This document shows positions 1-8,683 of a DNA stretch of 30,000 nucleotides, one piece after another. This DNA is from Prorocentrum cordatum (taxonomy: Eukaryota > Sar > Dinophyceae > Prorocentrales > Prorocentraceae). Below the pieces are notes generated by a model, which did no database searches, was not told the DNA's origin, and saw nothing but the letters and a program-made list of their open reading frames with translations. Location: positions 15,001 to 45,000 of the forward strand of contig CAUYUJ010016892.1 in assembly GCA_963575745.1 (NCBI GenBank). The letters run 5' to 3'. The translations under genes and the position numbers were made by a program. The stretch's first letter is position 1; each line of letters starts with the position of its first letter.

Positions 1-800
1 CACCGAAGGCCCCAGTGCCACCGCCCGCATGCTTCACTCACACATATTTCGTCGCCCCACAGGGAGCTCCACCGAAGGCCCCAGTTCCACCGCCCGCATG
101 CGTCACGCACACCCATGTCGGCACACCCCTCACACGTTTCGTCGTGGCCCCATGGGGGGGAGCTCCACCGAAGGCCCCAGTGCCACCGCCCGCATGCGTC
201 ACGCACACCCATTTCGGCACACCCCTCACACGTTTCGTGGCCCCACAGGGAGCTCCACCGAAGGCCCCAGAGCCACCGAACGCATGCGTCACGCACACAC
301 ATTTCGGCACACCCCTCACACGTTTCGTGGCCCCATAGTCCACCGAAGGCCCCAGTGCAACCACCCGCATGCGTCACGCACACCCATTTCTGCACACCCC
401 TCGTACGTACGTTTCGTGGCCCCATGGGGAGCTCCACGGTAGACCCCAGTGCCAGTGGCCTCATGCGTCACCCACGCCCATTCCGGCACACCCCTCATAC
501 GTTTCGTGGCCCTGCAGGGAGCCCCACCGAAGGCGCCAGTGGCTGCGTTCGCATGCGCCCACCGCACCCATTTCGGCACACCCATCACATTTTCGCGGCA
601 CCATAGGGAGCTCCACGGACGGCCCCAATGGCTGCGTTCGCATGCGCCCACCGCACCTATTTCGGCACACCTCTCACGCGTTTCGTGGCCCCATTTGGAA
701 TTCCACCGACGGCTCTGGCTGCATTCGCATGCGCCCACGGGACAAATGTTGGCACACCTTTCACACGTTTCGTGGCCCTATAGGGAGGGAGCTCCTCCGA
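1..800. repeat. ~90-bp GC-rich minisatellite, about 10 copies
   Basis: The unit can be followed by its start CACCGAAGGCCCCAG (later CACGG or CACCGACGG) at 1, 70, 166, 256, 341, 435, 525, 614, 704 and about 795. Spacings are mostly 85-96 bp, with one short first unit of 69. Each unit also carries GCATGCG near its start and TTTCGGCACACC...CGTTTCGTGGCCCCA in its second half. Units diverge progressively toward the right end. The period is close to a multiple of three, so long open frames run through it on both strands; I regard these as artefacts of the repeat. The array continues off the left edge. Confidence 0.9.
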
Positions 801-939
801 ATGCGTTGCATACAGCGACAGTGCTCACAACTGCATGTCTTGGTTCTTCGCCAGGCATTTTTTTGTTGGCGGGGCGACACCAACCGCGATAGTGATTCCT
901 CTCGCTTCGCGGGGTGCACGTCCGGACCACGTACAGTCC
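801..939. other. Unique spacer between two minisatellites
   Basis: Non-repetitive sequence linking the 90-bp array to the TTGGGG-rich array. No gene or signal is recognisable. Confidence 0.5.
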
Positions 940-2100
940 AGTCGTTATGGGGCCTCGTGGCAGCCTCTTGGGGGCCTCTTGGAAGCCTCTTGGGGGCTTC
1001 TTGGGGCCTCTTTGAGGCCGCTTCGGGGCCTCTTGGGGTCTTTTGGGGACGTCTTGGACCGTTTTGGGGCGCTTTTACGTCGTCTGGCCCTTTCGGAGGC
1101 CATCTTGGGGGCCTCTCGCGGCCGCTTTGCGGCTTTCTTGGGGTTCTCATGGGCCATCTTGGACTGTCTTGTGGGCCTCTTTTGGCCGTCTCGGTGCCCT
1201 CTCAGGCCGTCTTGGGGCCCCCTTGGGGGCCTCTTGGGCCGCCTTGGGGCCGTCTTGGAGACTGCTTGGGCCGTCATGGCCTTCTGAGAACTGAAAAGGG
1301 GGAGAACCCTGAAATCAATCAAAAACAAACGGAACATCAATGATTTCGGCCTCTGGAGGCGTTTTTGGGGATCCTCTTGGGGTCTGTTGGGCCGTTTCGG
1401 GGACCTTCTGGGCCCTCTTGGGGCCATCTTAGGGCCAATTTGGGCCGTCTTTGGGCCGTCTTTCGGCCGTCTTGTCCCATCTTGAGGCCCGGGGCTTCTG
1501 GGCGGCCTCCTGGGGGGCTCGTGGGAGCCTCTTCGAAGCCTGTTGGGGGCCTCTTGGGGTGTCTTTGGGGCCGCTTCGGGGCCTCTTGGGGCTTTTTGGG
1601 GACGTCTTGCGCCGTCTCGGGGTGCTCTTGCGCCGTCTGGCCCCTTCGGAGGCCATCTTGGAGGCCTCTCGCGGCCGCCTTGGGGCTCTCTTGGGCGCCC
1701 CTTGGACCGTCTTGGGGGCCCCTTGGACCGTCTTGGGGGCCTCTTTGGGCCGTCTCGGGGCCCTCTTGGGCCGTCTTGGGGCCCCCTTGGAGGCTGCTTC
1801 GGCCGTCATGGTCTTCTGAGAGCTGAAAAAGGCGAGGACGCGAAAATCTTTCAAAAACCAACGGAGAATCAATGATTTCGGCATCTGGAGGCGCTCTTTT
1901 GGGTCCTCTTGGGGCCCTTTTGGACCGTCTTGGGAGCCTCATGGGCCCTCTTGTGGCCATCTTGGGCTGTCTTGGGGCCGTCTTGGGCCGTCTTGGGCCG
2001 TCATGGGCCGTCTTGGGCCGTCTTGGGGCAGTCTTGGGCCATTTTGAGGCCCCCTTGGAGTCTCAACAGGCCCAAGAGGCCGAACTTGTTGATTTTCCAT
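940..2100. repeat. TTGGGG-rich minisatellite with 532-bp higher-order unit
   Basis: The basic motif is a degenerate 10-14-mer around GGCCGTCTTGGGG / GGCCTCTTGGGG, repeated dozens of times. A higher-order unit is visible: the spacer that begins TCATGG(C/T)CTTCTGAGA and ends in AATGATTTCGGC(C/A)TCTGGAGGCG occurs near 1273-1360 and again near 1806-1890. The landmark TGATTTCGG lies at 1341 and 1873, a 532-bp period. A third, shorter block runs from 1890 to 2060. Several frames read as Gly/Leu/Trp-rich or Arg/Pro-rich polypeptides; these are repeat translations, not genes. Confidence 0.88.
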
Positions 2101-2580
2101 AGGCTTTTTTAGGTTTGGGGCCCCAGAATGAGGGCCTCCACATTCGGTACGGCGCTGTGGCGCAGCTCCAGGGGGAGTTAGGGAAGACATAATGTAACAC
2201 AACTCAATATGTACCATTATGTAATAATGGGATATATTGTAATTGTGCAATCATTGGATACATAGGATACGTTGCATTAGGGCTTCCACTCCGCTCCGCG
2301 ACAATATAGTGTGTAGCACTTATGCATTCTGTGGATCGATTGGATACGTTCATCCGCGGACCTGCCTCCGGCAACGGGTCACTTCCGGACGTGGATTCTT
2401 GGGCTTACACCACACCGCCGACCCTTTGGGGAACTGGCGCTTGTGGTGTGCTGCTCCTGGAGGCGTCTTGGGCGCCTGTGCGGGGCCTGTTGGTGCACTT
2501 TTGGGCGCTCCATGGGGGGCCTCTTGGAGCTCCGTGGAGGCCTCTTCGGGGCCACGTGGGGCCGAGGGCTCGAACCCGCC
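2101..2580. other. Gene-free segment with an AT-richer island
   Basis: Composition falls from about GC-rich to AT-rich around 2185-2350, with short internal repeats such as TTGGATAC and GGATACGTT at about 2256-2350. It then returns to GC-rich DNA carrying a few more TTGGGG-type motifs near 2460-2550. No coding or RNA gene is supported. Confidence 0.5.
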
Positions 2581-2887
2581 TCGCACCTGGAACACGACCC
2601 CGCGGCAGTGGAACTGCACACGTCCATGGCGGCGCAGCCCGCCGCCCCGCGCGGCGCGGCCGCGAAGGCGCCCTCCCTGCGAGGCGGGCGCGGCGGCGTC
2701 CCGAGCACCGCCGCGTCCTCCCCGTCGCCCCGCGCCTCCCGGCGCCCGCGGCTGCGTCCTCCCCGTCGCGTCGGCGGCCGGGACAGGTCGGCTGGGGCCG
2801 GCGGGCGTCAGAGGAGGAAGGCGGGTATACCCCATGCCGCTCTTCCTTCACTGGTCTTTCCCCCCTGTTGGGGCCTCCTGGGAGGCC
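2581..2887. other. Very GC-rich gene-free segment
   Basis: Dominated by GCGGCG/CCGCCG-like sequence. Frames are open on both strands only because stop codons are rare in such composition. No protein family or RNA is recognisable. Confidence 0.45.
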
Positions 2888-3387
2888 CTCGTCGCCACCG
2901 CTGGGTTCGCCTCGAGATTCCGGTCAGAGCGCACGCCAGGAGAGGTTTGGGGAGTAGCGGTATCGGTACCTGGTGCCCGGTGTTGCTAGAAGTGCGCCTG
3001 ACCCAAGGTGCTCCCAGGATTTCCAGGGAGCCCCCCAGGGCTTCGAACATGAAGCGAATAGCTGGGGGCACCTTGGGCAAGGGACACCTTTTGCAAACCC
3101 TGGATTTGGGTTTCCCCAGAGCGGGCAGGCAGGGTGGGCGAGTATCCCGAGAGGGCGAGGGCCGCCACGAGGGCGCGCAGATGTTCGCGGCTCGCGATGC
3201 GCAGTCCCTCATCCTCGATCTCCTCGTCCTCTGCCTCTTCTCCCCTTGTGGGCCGAGGCGAGAGTTCTGAGTAGGAAAACGCACTCATGCCGCTAGCCTT
3301 CCCTCGATTTCCCTTTTTTGGGCGGAGGCGCTCGTCGCCACCGCTGGATTCGCCTCGAAATCTTGGGCAGAGCGCACCCCAGGAGAT
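2888..3387 (+). repeat. Direct repeat pair 443 bp apart
   Basis: CTCGTCGCCACCGCTGG followed by TTCGCCTCGA occurs at 2888 and again at 3331. Similarity extends through AGAGCGCAC(G/C)CCAGGAGA to about 2944 and 3387. The sequence between (about 2945-3330) has no recognised gene. It may be a diverged dispersed repeat or a local duplication. Confidence 0.65.
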
Positions 3388-3405
3388 GTCCAAGAGCGCG
3401 AAGTT

Positions 3406-3443
3406 GTTCGCGCTTCGCGCTCTACGCAGCGCGAAGCGCGAGC
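3406..3443. repeat. 16-bp inverted repeat (hairpin)
   Basis: The arms at 3406-3421 and 3428-3443 are complementary except for one position, with the 6-nt loop CTACGC. The arm core is CGCGCTTCGCGCT. It could form a stable DNA or RNA hairpin; no function is evident. Confidence 0.75.
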
Positions 3444-3650
3444 AGAGCTGCCCTTTTGAAGGACGCGTGGGCTGGTTGGCCCAGGCGTTCGTCGTCGTGG
3501 AGGGCTCTGGAACGGCCGCGGCGCCCGACACGTCCTCCAGCACCGCGGGATCTCAGCGATCCCCGATTGGCCCCAGTTCGATTTTGTCGCAGTCCTGGCC
3601 TCGTCTCGTCGGGGTCTGCGAGAGGCGCCCCTGGCCCAAGGCGCCCCCCC

Positions 3651-3681
3651 AGCTTTTCGCTCCCTTTGGGAGCGAAGAGCT
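3651..3681. repeat. 14-bp inverted repeat with 3-nt loop
   Basis: The arms AGCTTTTCGCTCCC (3651-3664) and GGGAGCGAAGAGCT (3668-3681) pair with a single G-T type mismatch around the loop TTT. It lies 230 bp from a second hairpin. No downstream T-run or coding context links it to termination. Confidence 0.75.
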
Positions 3682-3904
3682 GGGGCCTCGTGGGGCGCTG
3701 GAGCCCCTGGGGCCCTCTGGGGCCTCGTGAGGGGTGCCCTGGAGGCCGCGGGGGCACCCTTGGAAGTCCGGGGGGCACCGTGGGTCCGGCGCACCTCCAT
3801 AGCAGCACCCGACAGGCGCGATCGGTCGGCGTCGAGTCGGGAAACCCGGCCGAGTCGGAACGTGCGCGCCGGGTCGGGCTGCATCGGCGCGGAGTCGGAG
3901 TCGG

Positions 3905-3937
3905 ATCCTCCTCCTCCTCCTCCTCCTCCTCCTCCTG
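3905..3937. repeat. (TCC)n microsatellite
   Basis: About ten CTC/TCC triplets in a row. Confidence 0.9.
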
Positions 3938-3947
3938 CCAGACTGCT

Positions 3948-4073
3948 GGGCATCGCCTGGACGTGCGCATTTTTCCCCTGGCGAGGGCCAGCGAGGAGCA
4001 TCCCGGATCCTCGTGCGAGAGCTGAGCCCACGAAGCCGAGGCATGCACGGGGAACAGGCGCCCGAGCGGTGGC
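3948..4073. mobile_element. ~125-bp TIR element, copy 1
   Basis: Resembles the copies at 4501 and 8105. The left end reads GGGCATCGCCTGGACGTGCG and the right end GGCGCCCGAGCGGTGGC, an imperfect inverted pair. The interior shares GCATTTTT, the GAGCATC/GACCATC core and GCATGCACGGGGAA with copy 2. No reading frame is present, and no clear target duplication can be seen, so its class is uncertain. Confidence 0.55.
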
Positions 4074-4124
4074 GAGGAGGGGGGCGATGGGAGGGGAGGG
4101 GGGAGGCTTCTCAGAGGCCGCCCC

Positions 4125-4184
4125 GCTTCTAAGAGGGCGCGGGCCCTGTCTGTGGACGTCAGGCGCGCGCGCCTTCTAAGAAGC
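4125..4184. repeat. GC-rich foldback sequence, hairpin family member 1
   Basis: The left arm from 4125 (GCTTCTAAGAGGGCGCGGGCC) pairs with the right arm 4161-4184 (GGCGCGCGCGCC then TTCTAAGAAGC), allowing small gaps, around a ~15-nt spacer. Related hairpins lie at 12174-12215 and 12583-12620. All share AGAGGGCGCGGGCC/AGAAGGCGCGGGCC, which suggests a small dispersed foldback family. Confidence 0.6.
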
Positions 4185-4206
4185 ACCCCATCCTTCCGAG
4201 AAGGTC

Positions 4207-4351
4207 GAAGTCGATTCCTCCTCCTCCTCCTGCTCCTGCTCCTCCTCCTCCTCCTCCTCCTCTTCTTCCTCCTGCTCCTCCTCCTCCTGCTCTTCCTCCT
4301 CCTCCTGCTCTTCCTCCTCCTCCTGCTTTTCCTCCTCCTCCTCCTCCCAGT
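4207..4351. repeat. (TCC)n / (TCCTGC) compound microsatellite
   Basis: About 145 bp of TCC triplets with interspersed TGC and TTC triplets. It translates as poly-Leu on one strand and poly-Glu on the other, so long frames through it are not evidence of a gene. Confidence 0.92.
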
Positions 4352-4500
4352 CGCGGCAGCACGGCACGCGAGCCCAGGGGCTCCGATCGCCCCTCTGCCC
4401 TCCACGGAGGCCCCCCCCCCCCTCGGCCCTCCGCCCTCCCCCCCCTCCCCTGGGGGCCCTCCGCCCCTCCCGGCCTCCGCTCGAGCCTCGCTCCTCTGCC

Positions 4501-4629
4501 TGGCATCGCTCGGACGTGCGTGCATTTTTCCTCGGCGAGAAGCATCGAGGACCATCCTGGACCATCGAGCAAAAAAAAACACGCACGAAACCCACAGATG
4601 CACGGGAAATGGACGTCCGAGCGACGGCA
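4501..4629. mobile_element. ~129-bp TIR element, copy 2 (best preserved)
   Basis: The left terminus TGGCATCGCTCGGACGT (4501-4517) is matched by an inverted right terminus ACGTCCGAGCGACGGCA (4613-4629), 15 of 17 positions. The interior contains CGTGCATTTTTC, CATCGAGGACCATC, an A9 run and CACGCACGAAA. It has no coding capacity. Copies at 3948 and 8105 share the termini and interior. A non-autonomous DNA element (MITE) is the likely class, but target duplications were not found. Confidence 0.72.
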
Positions 4630-4689
4630 AGTGTCTGTCCCCTCGACCCCTCTGGCCGAGCGCTCGCTCGGTGACCACCCCCCGTACCC

Positions 4690-4770
4690 AAGATTTCGAA
4701 AGGGGGGGCGGGGGTTAACTGCGATCGGGCGCTCCTGAGCGGAGTGAACCCCCACCACCCTTTCGAAGTC
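4690..4770. repeat. 21-bp inverted repeat around a short spacer
   Basis: TTCGAAAGGG plus a G-rich stretch ending GGGGGTT (4695-4716) is inverted at 4747-4767 (AACCCCCACCACCCTTTCGAA). The spacer is about 30 nt. Pairing extends one or two bases further out. It may be a tiny foldback element. Confidence 0.65.
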
Positions 4771-5204
4771 CGCCTCCTCCTCCTGCTTCAACCGCGACCC
4801 CGGTACCCATCCTTCTTTAGGATAGGTGACCACCTGGGTCAGGCGTGCACGGGCGCAGTCCTCTCCGGACAATGCTGTACAGCACCACGGCCTGCGGGCA
4901 ACGGCCCCTGACCCAGGCCAGGGGTGAGGGTGAGAAAAACGAGAGCATCGCAACGGCGCGGGCGGCCCGGGCGGGGGGCGAAGGGGACAGGGGCGGGAGA
5001 CGGGGGGCGGTCGTCGTGTCGTCGTGGCGCTGGCGTGGTCGCCGTTTCCTCCTCCACATCCTCCTCCTCCTGCTCGGCCTCGACCTGTTCCTCCGCGCCC
5101 TCGGCCTCTTCTCGTCCTCCACCCAGCCGCTTCGCCGGAGGTTCGACAACGACAGGGACTCCTGCGACTCGAGCTCCAAGGCGCGGCAGCGCCCCACGCC
5201 GTCG
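4771..5204. other. Gene-free segment, GC-rich
   Basis: Contains short TCC-rich tracts (about 5047-5125) and otherwise unique sequence. Open frames on both strands are low-complexity Arg/Ser/Ala-rich and match no family I recognise. Confidence 0.45.
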
Positions 5205-5276
5205 TCGATCGCTGATCGTCGATCTTTGGTCGCCGTCGATCCTCACCGTCGATCCTCGATCGTCGATCGTCGTTGA

Positions 5277-5320
<44 letters not shown>

Positions 5321-5545
5321 CGTCGTCGATCGTCGTCGTCGTCGTCGTCGTCGTCGATCGTCGTCGTCGTCGTCGATCGTCGTCGGTCGTGGTCGTCGTC
5401 GTCGATGTCGTCGATCGTCGTCGTCGTCGATCGTCGATCGTCGTCGTCGTCGTCGTTGTCGTCGTCGATCGTGGTCGATCGTCGTCGAGGTCGCCACTCG
5501 TCGATCGCCGTCGCCGTTGATCGTCGTCGATCGTCTGTCGTTTGT
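5205..5545. repeat. (TCG)n array with interspersed GATCGTCG units
   Basis: TCG triplets alternate with GATCGTCGTC blocks for over 300 bp. The GATC-containing variants recur at irregular multiples of three bases, giving many overlapping CGATCG palindromes. All six frames are mostly open and give Asp/Arg/Thr- or Ser/Val-rich low-complexity peptides. Confidence 0.92.
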
Positions 5546-5625
5546 TGTCGATCGTCGGCGCCGTCGACCCGCTGTCGTTGCCATCGCCTTCGTTGAAGCG
5601 ATTTCGTCGTCTTGTTCGCTGCCGC

Positions 5626-5657
5626 CGCCATCGCCATCGCCGTCGTCGTCGCCGTCG

Positions 5658-5712
<55 letters not shown>
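5626..5712. repeat. (TCG)n microsatellite
   Basis: Begins as GCCATCGCC-type triplets and becomes about 17 uninterrupted TCG triplets before 5712. Confidence 0.9.
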
Positions 5713-5714
<2 letters not shown>

Positions 5715-5749
5715 GCGGTCTTTGCCGAGGCCAGATGGGGGTGCAGCGG

Positions 5750-6130
5750 AAGCGGAGGGGCGGGGAACGGTCGCCAGCCTTGCTTCGAGCCCAGGCATGT
5801 CTGTGCGTCGCGAACCATCAGTGACAACGTCGATCTTCTTCGTTGCTGATGCCGTCGCCGTCGCCGTTGCCGCCACCGCCACCGTCGTCGTCGCCGTCGT
5901 CGCCGTTGCCTTCGTCGTCGTTGTCGTCGTCGTCGTCGTCGTCGTCGTGTCGTTGCCGTCAAGCGTTGTCGCCGTCGGCGTCGAGGCCGTCGTCATCGTC
6001 GTCGTTGTCGCGGTCGGCGTCGCCAACGCCCTCGCCTAGGCTGGAAGGGGCGGCATCGCAGGGGTCAGTAGTGGTCGCCAGCTTCCCTCGGCCCAGAGCT
6101 CCAGGCGTCGCGAACAGAGCCAGCGACGGC
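5750..6130 (+). repeat. ~90-bp direct repeat pair around a (GTC)n array
   Basis: The segment at 5750-5835 (AGGGGCGGGGAACGGTCGCCAGC...GTCGCGAACCATCAG) resembles 6041-6130 (AAGGGGCGGCATCG...GTGGTCGCCAGCTTCC...GCGTCGCGAACAGAGCCAG). Between them lies a degenerate GTC/GCC triplet array (about 5843-6020). This may be one duplicated unit consisting of array plus flank. Confidence 0.6.
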
Positions 6131-6612
6131 GACTGGCGTTTTCCTGCAGTGCTGGCCTCGAGGAGGGATGTCTTCGGGGTGTCGCCATGAAGGGATGGCC
6201 TCCCGAGGGACGCGGGTCCAAGTCGCGGACCTCCGCGGGCCAGCTCTCCAACTCAAGCAGTTTTGTCCACGGCCTCCGGGCCTGTGGAGGGCCCAAGATC
6301 CGAGGCAGGGCGGTAGAGATGGAGATGGTGTTCGGGCCCCTCGGTGCCCAACTGTATACAATCCATATTCACCGCCCGCTGGGGTCCCAGGACGTCGGGC
6401 GATGGATGTGGATATGCCCCCGCCTCGCACGAGAGGCCCGACAGCGGCCCAAGCTGCAGACCCCTTCCCGCTGGCACCCGTTTCCCTCACTCCGCAAGGG
6501 GGGGCCATGGCCACCCAAGAGCCTCGAGCGGCGGGCGCGGCGAAGGGCCTGCCAGGAGGGGCCGAGAGCTCGCCAGCAGACGCCGCGCAGTGGACGGATC
6601 CCAGCTTCGGAG
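6131..6612. other. Gene-free segment
   Basis: Unique-looking GC-rich sequence. Overlapping frames on both strands lack recognisable domains and end inside the adjacent MITE. I see no promoter, RNA or repeat signal. Confidence 0.45.
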
Positions 6613-6620
6613 GTCTGGTG

Positions 6621-6779
6621 TTAAGTCGGGCCTGTCCCTCTACAGGGGGAATATTCAAAAATGGTCAAAAAATAGTCCGGGAACTATTTCTTTAGTATTT
6701 TTTGACCGTTTTGGAGTATTTTTGGAGTATTTTTGATTTTCCGTCGAAACCCCCCCGTAGGGGGACACGCCCGACTTAA
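6621..6779. mobile_element. MITE family 1, copy 1, with perfect 8-bp target duplication
   Basis: The 159-bp element begins TTAAGTCGGGCCTGTCCC and ends GGGGGACACGCCCGACTTAA, giving imperfect ~28-bp terminal inverted repeats. It is flanked directly on both sides by GTCTGGTG (6613-6620 and 6780-6787), a perfect 8-bp target site duplication. The interior is AT-rich (runs of TATTTTT) and holds a second nested inverted repeat, GGTCAAAAAATAGT versus AGTATTTTTTGACC. There is no coding capacity. An 8-bp duplication is typical of hAT-type transposases, but the termini alone do not prove the superfamily. Two related copies lie at 11968 and 12248. Confidence 0.9.
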
Positions 6780-6801
6780 GTCTGGTGCTTCTCGAAGGGA
6801 T

Positions 6802-6976
6802 CGGGGGTGGCCAAGAGGGGGGTGACGACACGGTGGGTGGGTGGATGTCATGGCGGAGGCCATGATCTCTCCCCAGACCGGCGCCCCTTGGGCCGCGAAC
6901 ATGCCGCCGCCCACGATTTGCGCCCCCCCTCTTGGCCGCCCCCCCTCTTGGCCGCCCCCCCTCTTGGCCGCCCCCG
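6802..6976. mobile_element. MITE family 2, copy 1
   Basis: The 175-bp element has a left end CGGGGGTGGCCAAGAGGGGG and an inverted right end CCCCCTCTTGGCCGCCCCCG, with the CCCCTCTTGGCCGCC unit repeated three times at the right. The centre contains TGTCATGGCGGAGGCCATGA, a near palindrome. Flanks read AAGGGAT and AAGGGAG, a possible 7-bp target duplication with one mismatch. It starts 15 bp after the flanking duplication of the family 1 MITE. No reading frame is present. Confidence 0.75.
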
Positions 6977-7049
6977 AAGGGAGGGCGGGGATGAAGTGGG
7001 CGTTGGGATGAGGAGGCCTCTGCAGATCAGTATCGTTTGACCGACCTCC

Positions 7050-7290
7050 ATCTCAGGGCTCGTTTCGATTCGGCCGATTCGATTCAATTCGATTTCGGTG
7101 GCTTACGATTCCGATTCGATTCGGCTTGGGATTCCGACTCGGACTCCGCTTTCTCAATGGAGATTCACTGGCCTGCCGATTTCCGCCGATTCGACTTCTC
7201 CCGACTCAGCTGCCGTTCTGCCGTTCCGATTCATTTCGATCGCCGATCCGACTTATCAATTCGATTCTGGGCTCTCGTATCCCTGTCCCC
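7050..7290. repeat. Degenerate GATTCGATTCC-type tandem repeats
   Basis: Short motifs GATTCG, GATTCC and CGATTTC recur irregularly. Similar motif use is seen at 11575-11790 and weakly at 3820-3900. No gene is apparent. Confidence 0.6.
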
Positions 7291-7475
7291 GTCCCCATCC
7301 CCATCCAGACCCCCACCATCTCAGCACCCCAGGTGGGGTATCACTCGGAGCCCGAAGGGCACGGCCTATAGTCTTCCCCACCTAGGGGGGTCAACCGGCC
7401 AGTGGGACCAAGGCCACGCCCGTGAGGATATGGGGTCGGAAAAACCATGCTCAGTTTTCAAGCCTCCTCTAGCAC
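7291..7475. other. Gene-free spacer
   Basis: A run of CCCATCC-like sequence is followed by unique sequence; no feature is recognised. Confidence 0.4.
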
Positions 7476-7615
7476 TATGGCGGGTCGTTGTCGTTGTCGT
7501 TGTCGTGGTGGTGGAGGTCGTCGTCGAGGTCGTCGTTTTCGGGATGAGGATTGGGGAGGGGCGAGGAGGAGGAGGAGGAGGAGGAGGATCATAGTAAAGA
7601 GGAAGAGGAGGAGTC
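7476..7615. repeat. (GTCGTT)n then (GGA)n compound low-complexity tract
   Basis: GTCGTTGTCGTTGTC... at about 7482-7540 is followed by a (GGA)n run at about 7564-7612, separated by some 25 bp. Confidence 0.8.
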
Positions 7616-7894
7616 CCTTCCGTCCTCAAGTGCGATCTGCATATCGCGGGGATCATACGATGCATGTTTTACAAGGCAGTTGTTACGGTTTGTTTATGTT
7701 GCCTCGATCACTGTTTGGCCTCGACCACGGTTTGGGACTAATGTTCCTATTCCCCAGGGTAAGTACGGCGTATCATTCTGTCATGCTGATGATATTCTCC
7801 GCGAGCTCAAGGGCGCAGGCACGTCTCCGCGCATGCATGTGCGCACCCGTGCACGTCTCGAGAAGATACCTGGAGGCGCGAGGGGGCTGCTGCC
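7616..7894. other. Gene-free segment with mixed composition
   Basis: Less GC-rich than its neighbours, especially 7640-7790. A short GCGCATGCATGTGCGC palindromic stretch lies near 7830. Overlapping frames have no recognisable domain. Confidence 0.4.
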
Positions 7895-7917
7895 AGAGAG
7901 AGAGAGAGAGAGAGAGA
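7895..7917. repeat. (AG)n dinucleotide microsatellite
   Basis: Eleven to twelve uninterrupted AG units. Confidence 0.95.
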
Positions 7918-8104
7918 TCGAGAGGCGCCTTGCGGGCGGTTGGGGCAGAGCCGCCGTGCGAGGCCTCGCGCGGCAGCTGGTCGCCCGGGAGCTGCGGCTA
8001 CCCCACGCTGCCCCGGCAGCAGTGGCCGGGCTGGCCCAACTCCTGCGTCCCGCAGGCGCCGGGGGGACCGACGACGGCTCTCCACCGGCGGCGCGCGCGA
8101 GGCT

Positions 8105-8229
8105 TGGCATCGCTCGGGCGTGTGCCTTGCTCTTGGGCAGGACCATCGAGGAGCCTTTGAGGTCCTCTTGCGAGAAGGACGCGCCCGAAATCGAAGCATA
8201 CGCGGGGGATGGACGTCCCAGCGATGGCG
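8105..8229. mobile_element. ~125-bp TIR element, copy 3
   Basis: The left terminus TGGCATCGCTCGGGCGT (8105-8121) is inverted at the right end as ACGTCCCAGCGATGGC (8213-8228). The interior shares GGACCATCGAGGA, TCTTGCGAGA and GGGGATGGACGTCC with the copies at 3948 and 4501. This copy is 3.5 kb from the other two, so the family is dispersed rather than a local tandem duplication. No coding capacity. Confidence 0.7.
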
Positions 8230-8391
8230 AGCAGAAGGGCCCAAAGGCTCCCGAGAAGGGTTCTCTTGGAAGCCGGGGAGGGCGCAGGGGATGAAGATAG
8301 GGACGTCAGGACATGCCACGCCGTGCCCAGCGGCGCGGCGGCGGATGCCTGCATGGGGGGGGCGTAAGCAGGTTGGGATAGGCCCAGTGTC
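8230..8391. other. Spacer before the (GGA)n array
   Basis: Unique GC-rich sequence without recognisable features. Confidence 0.4.
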
Positions 8392-8493
8392 GAGGAGGAG
8401 GAGGAGGAGGAGGAGGAGGAGGAGGAGGAGGCGGAGGAGGAGGAGAAGGAGGAGGAGGAGGAGGAGGAGGAGGAGGAGGAGGAGGAGGAGGAG
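8392..8493. repeat. (GGA)n microsatellite
   Basis: About 100 bp of GGA triplets with two small interruptions (GGC and GAA). Confidence 0.95.
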
Positions 8494-8683
8494 CCGTCTG
8501 CCCGCTCGGGGTGCGACGGCCACGCGCGCTGGCCCACGCGCGGGCGGCGGCAGCGAGGCCCGCTATAGAGACCGCCGGGGGGGGGAGGACCCCGCCACAT
8601 CCCCCGCTGCAACGGCGGTCTCTGGCGGCGGCTGCCCGCGGCGGGCTGCTGCCTGGCGGCGCTGCCCGCCCTGCTGACTCACG

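Noticed and set aside
1-800. CRISPR-like array of evenly spaced repeats
   Set aside because: The whole unit repeats, with no unique spacers between short repeats, and the context is eukaryotic.
945-1960. Arg/Pro-rich minus-strand frames across the TTGGGG minisatellite
   Set aside because: Repeat translation; the same region is open in several frames and shows no start or stop context.
2560-2610. tRNA-like TpsiC box (GGTTCGAGCC on the minus strand)
   Set aside because: The stem does not pair fully and no A box or cloverleaf can be built around it.
3651-3681. Intrinsic transcription terminator
   Set aside because: The hairpin has no following T-run, and such terminators are not used by eukaryotic polymerase II.
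4159-5637. Minus-strand open frame of 492 codons rich in Asp/Thr/Arg/Glu
   Set aside because: Translation of TCC and TCG arrays; other frames of the same DNA are also open.
6601-6787. piggyBac-type insertion with TTAA duplications
   Set aside because: TTAA is at both ends of copy 1, but copy 2 has TGAA and CTAA ends, and both have perfect 8-bp duplications outside these bases.
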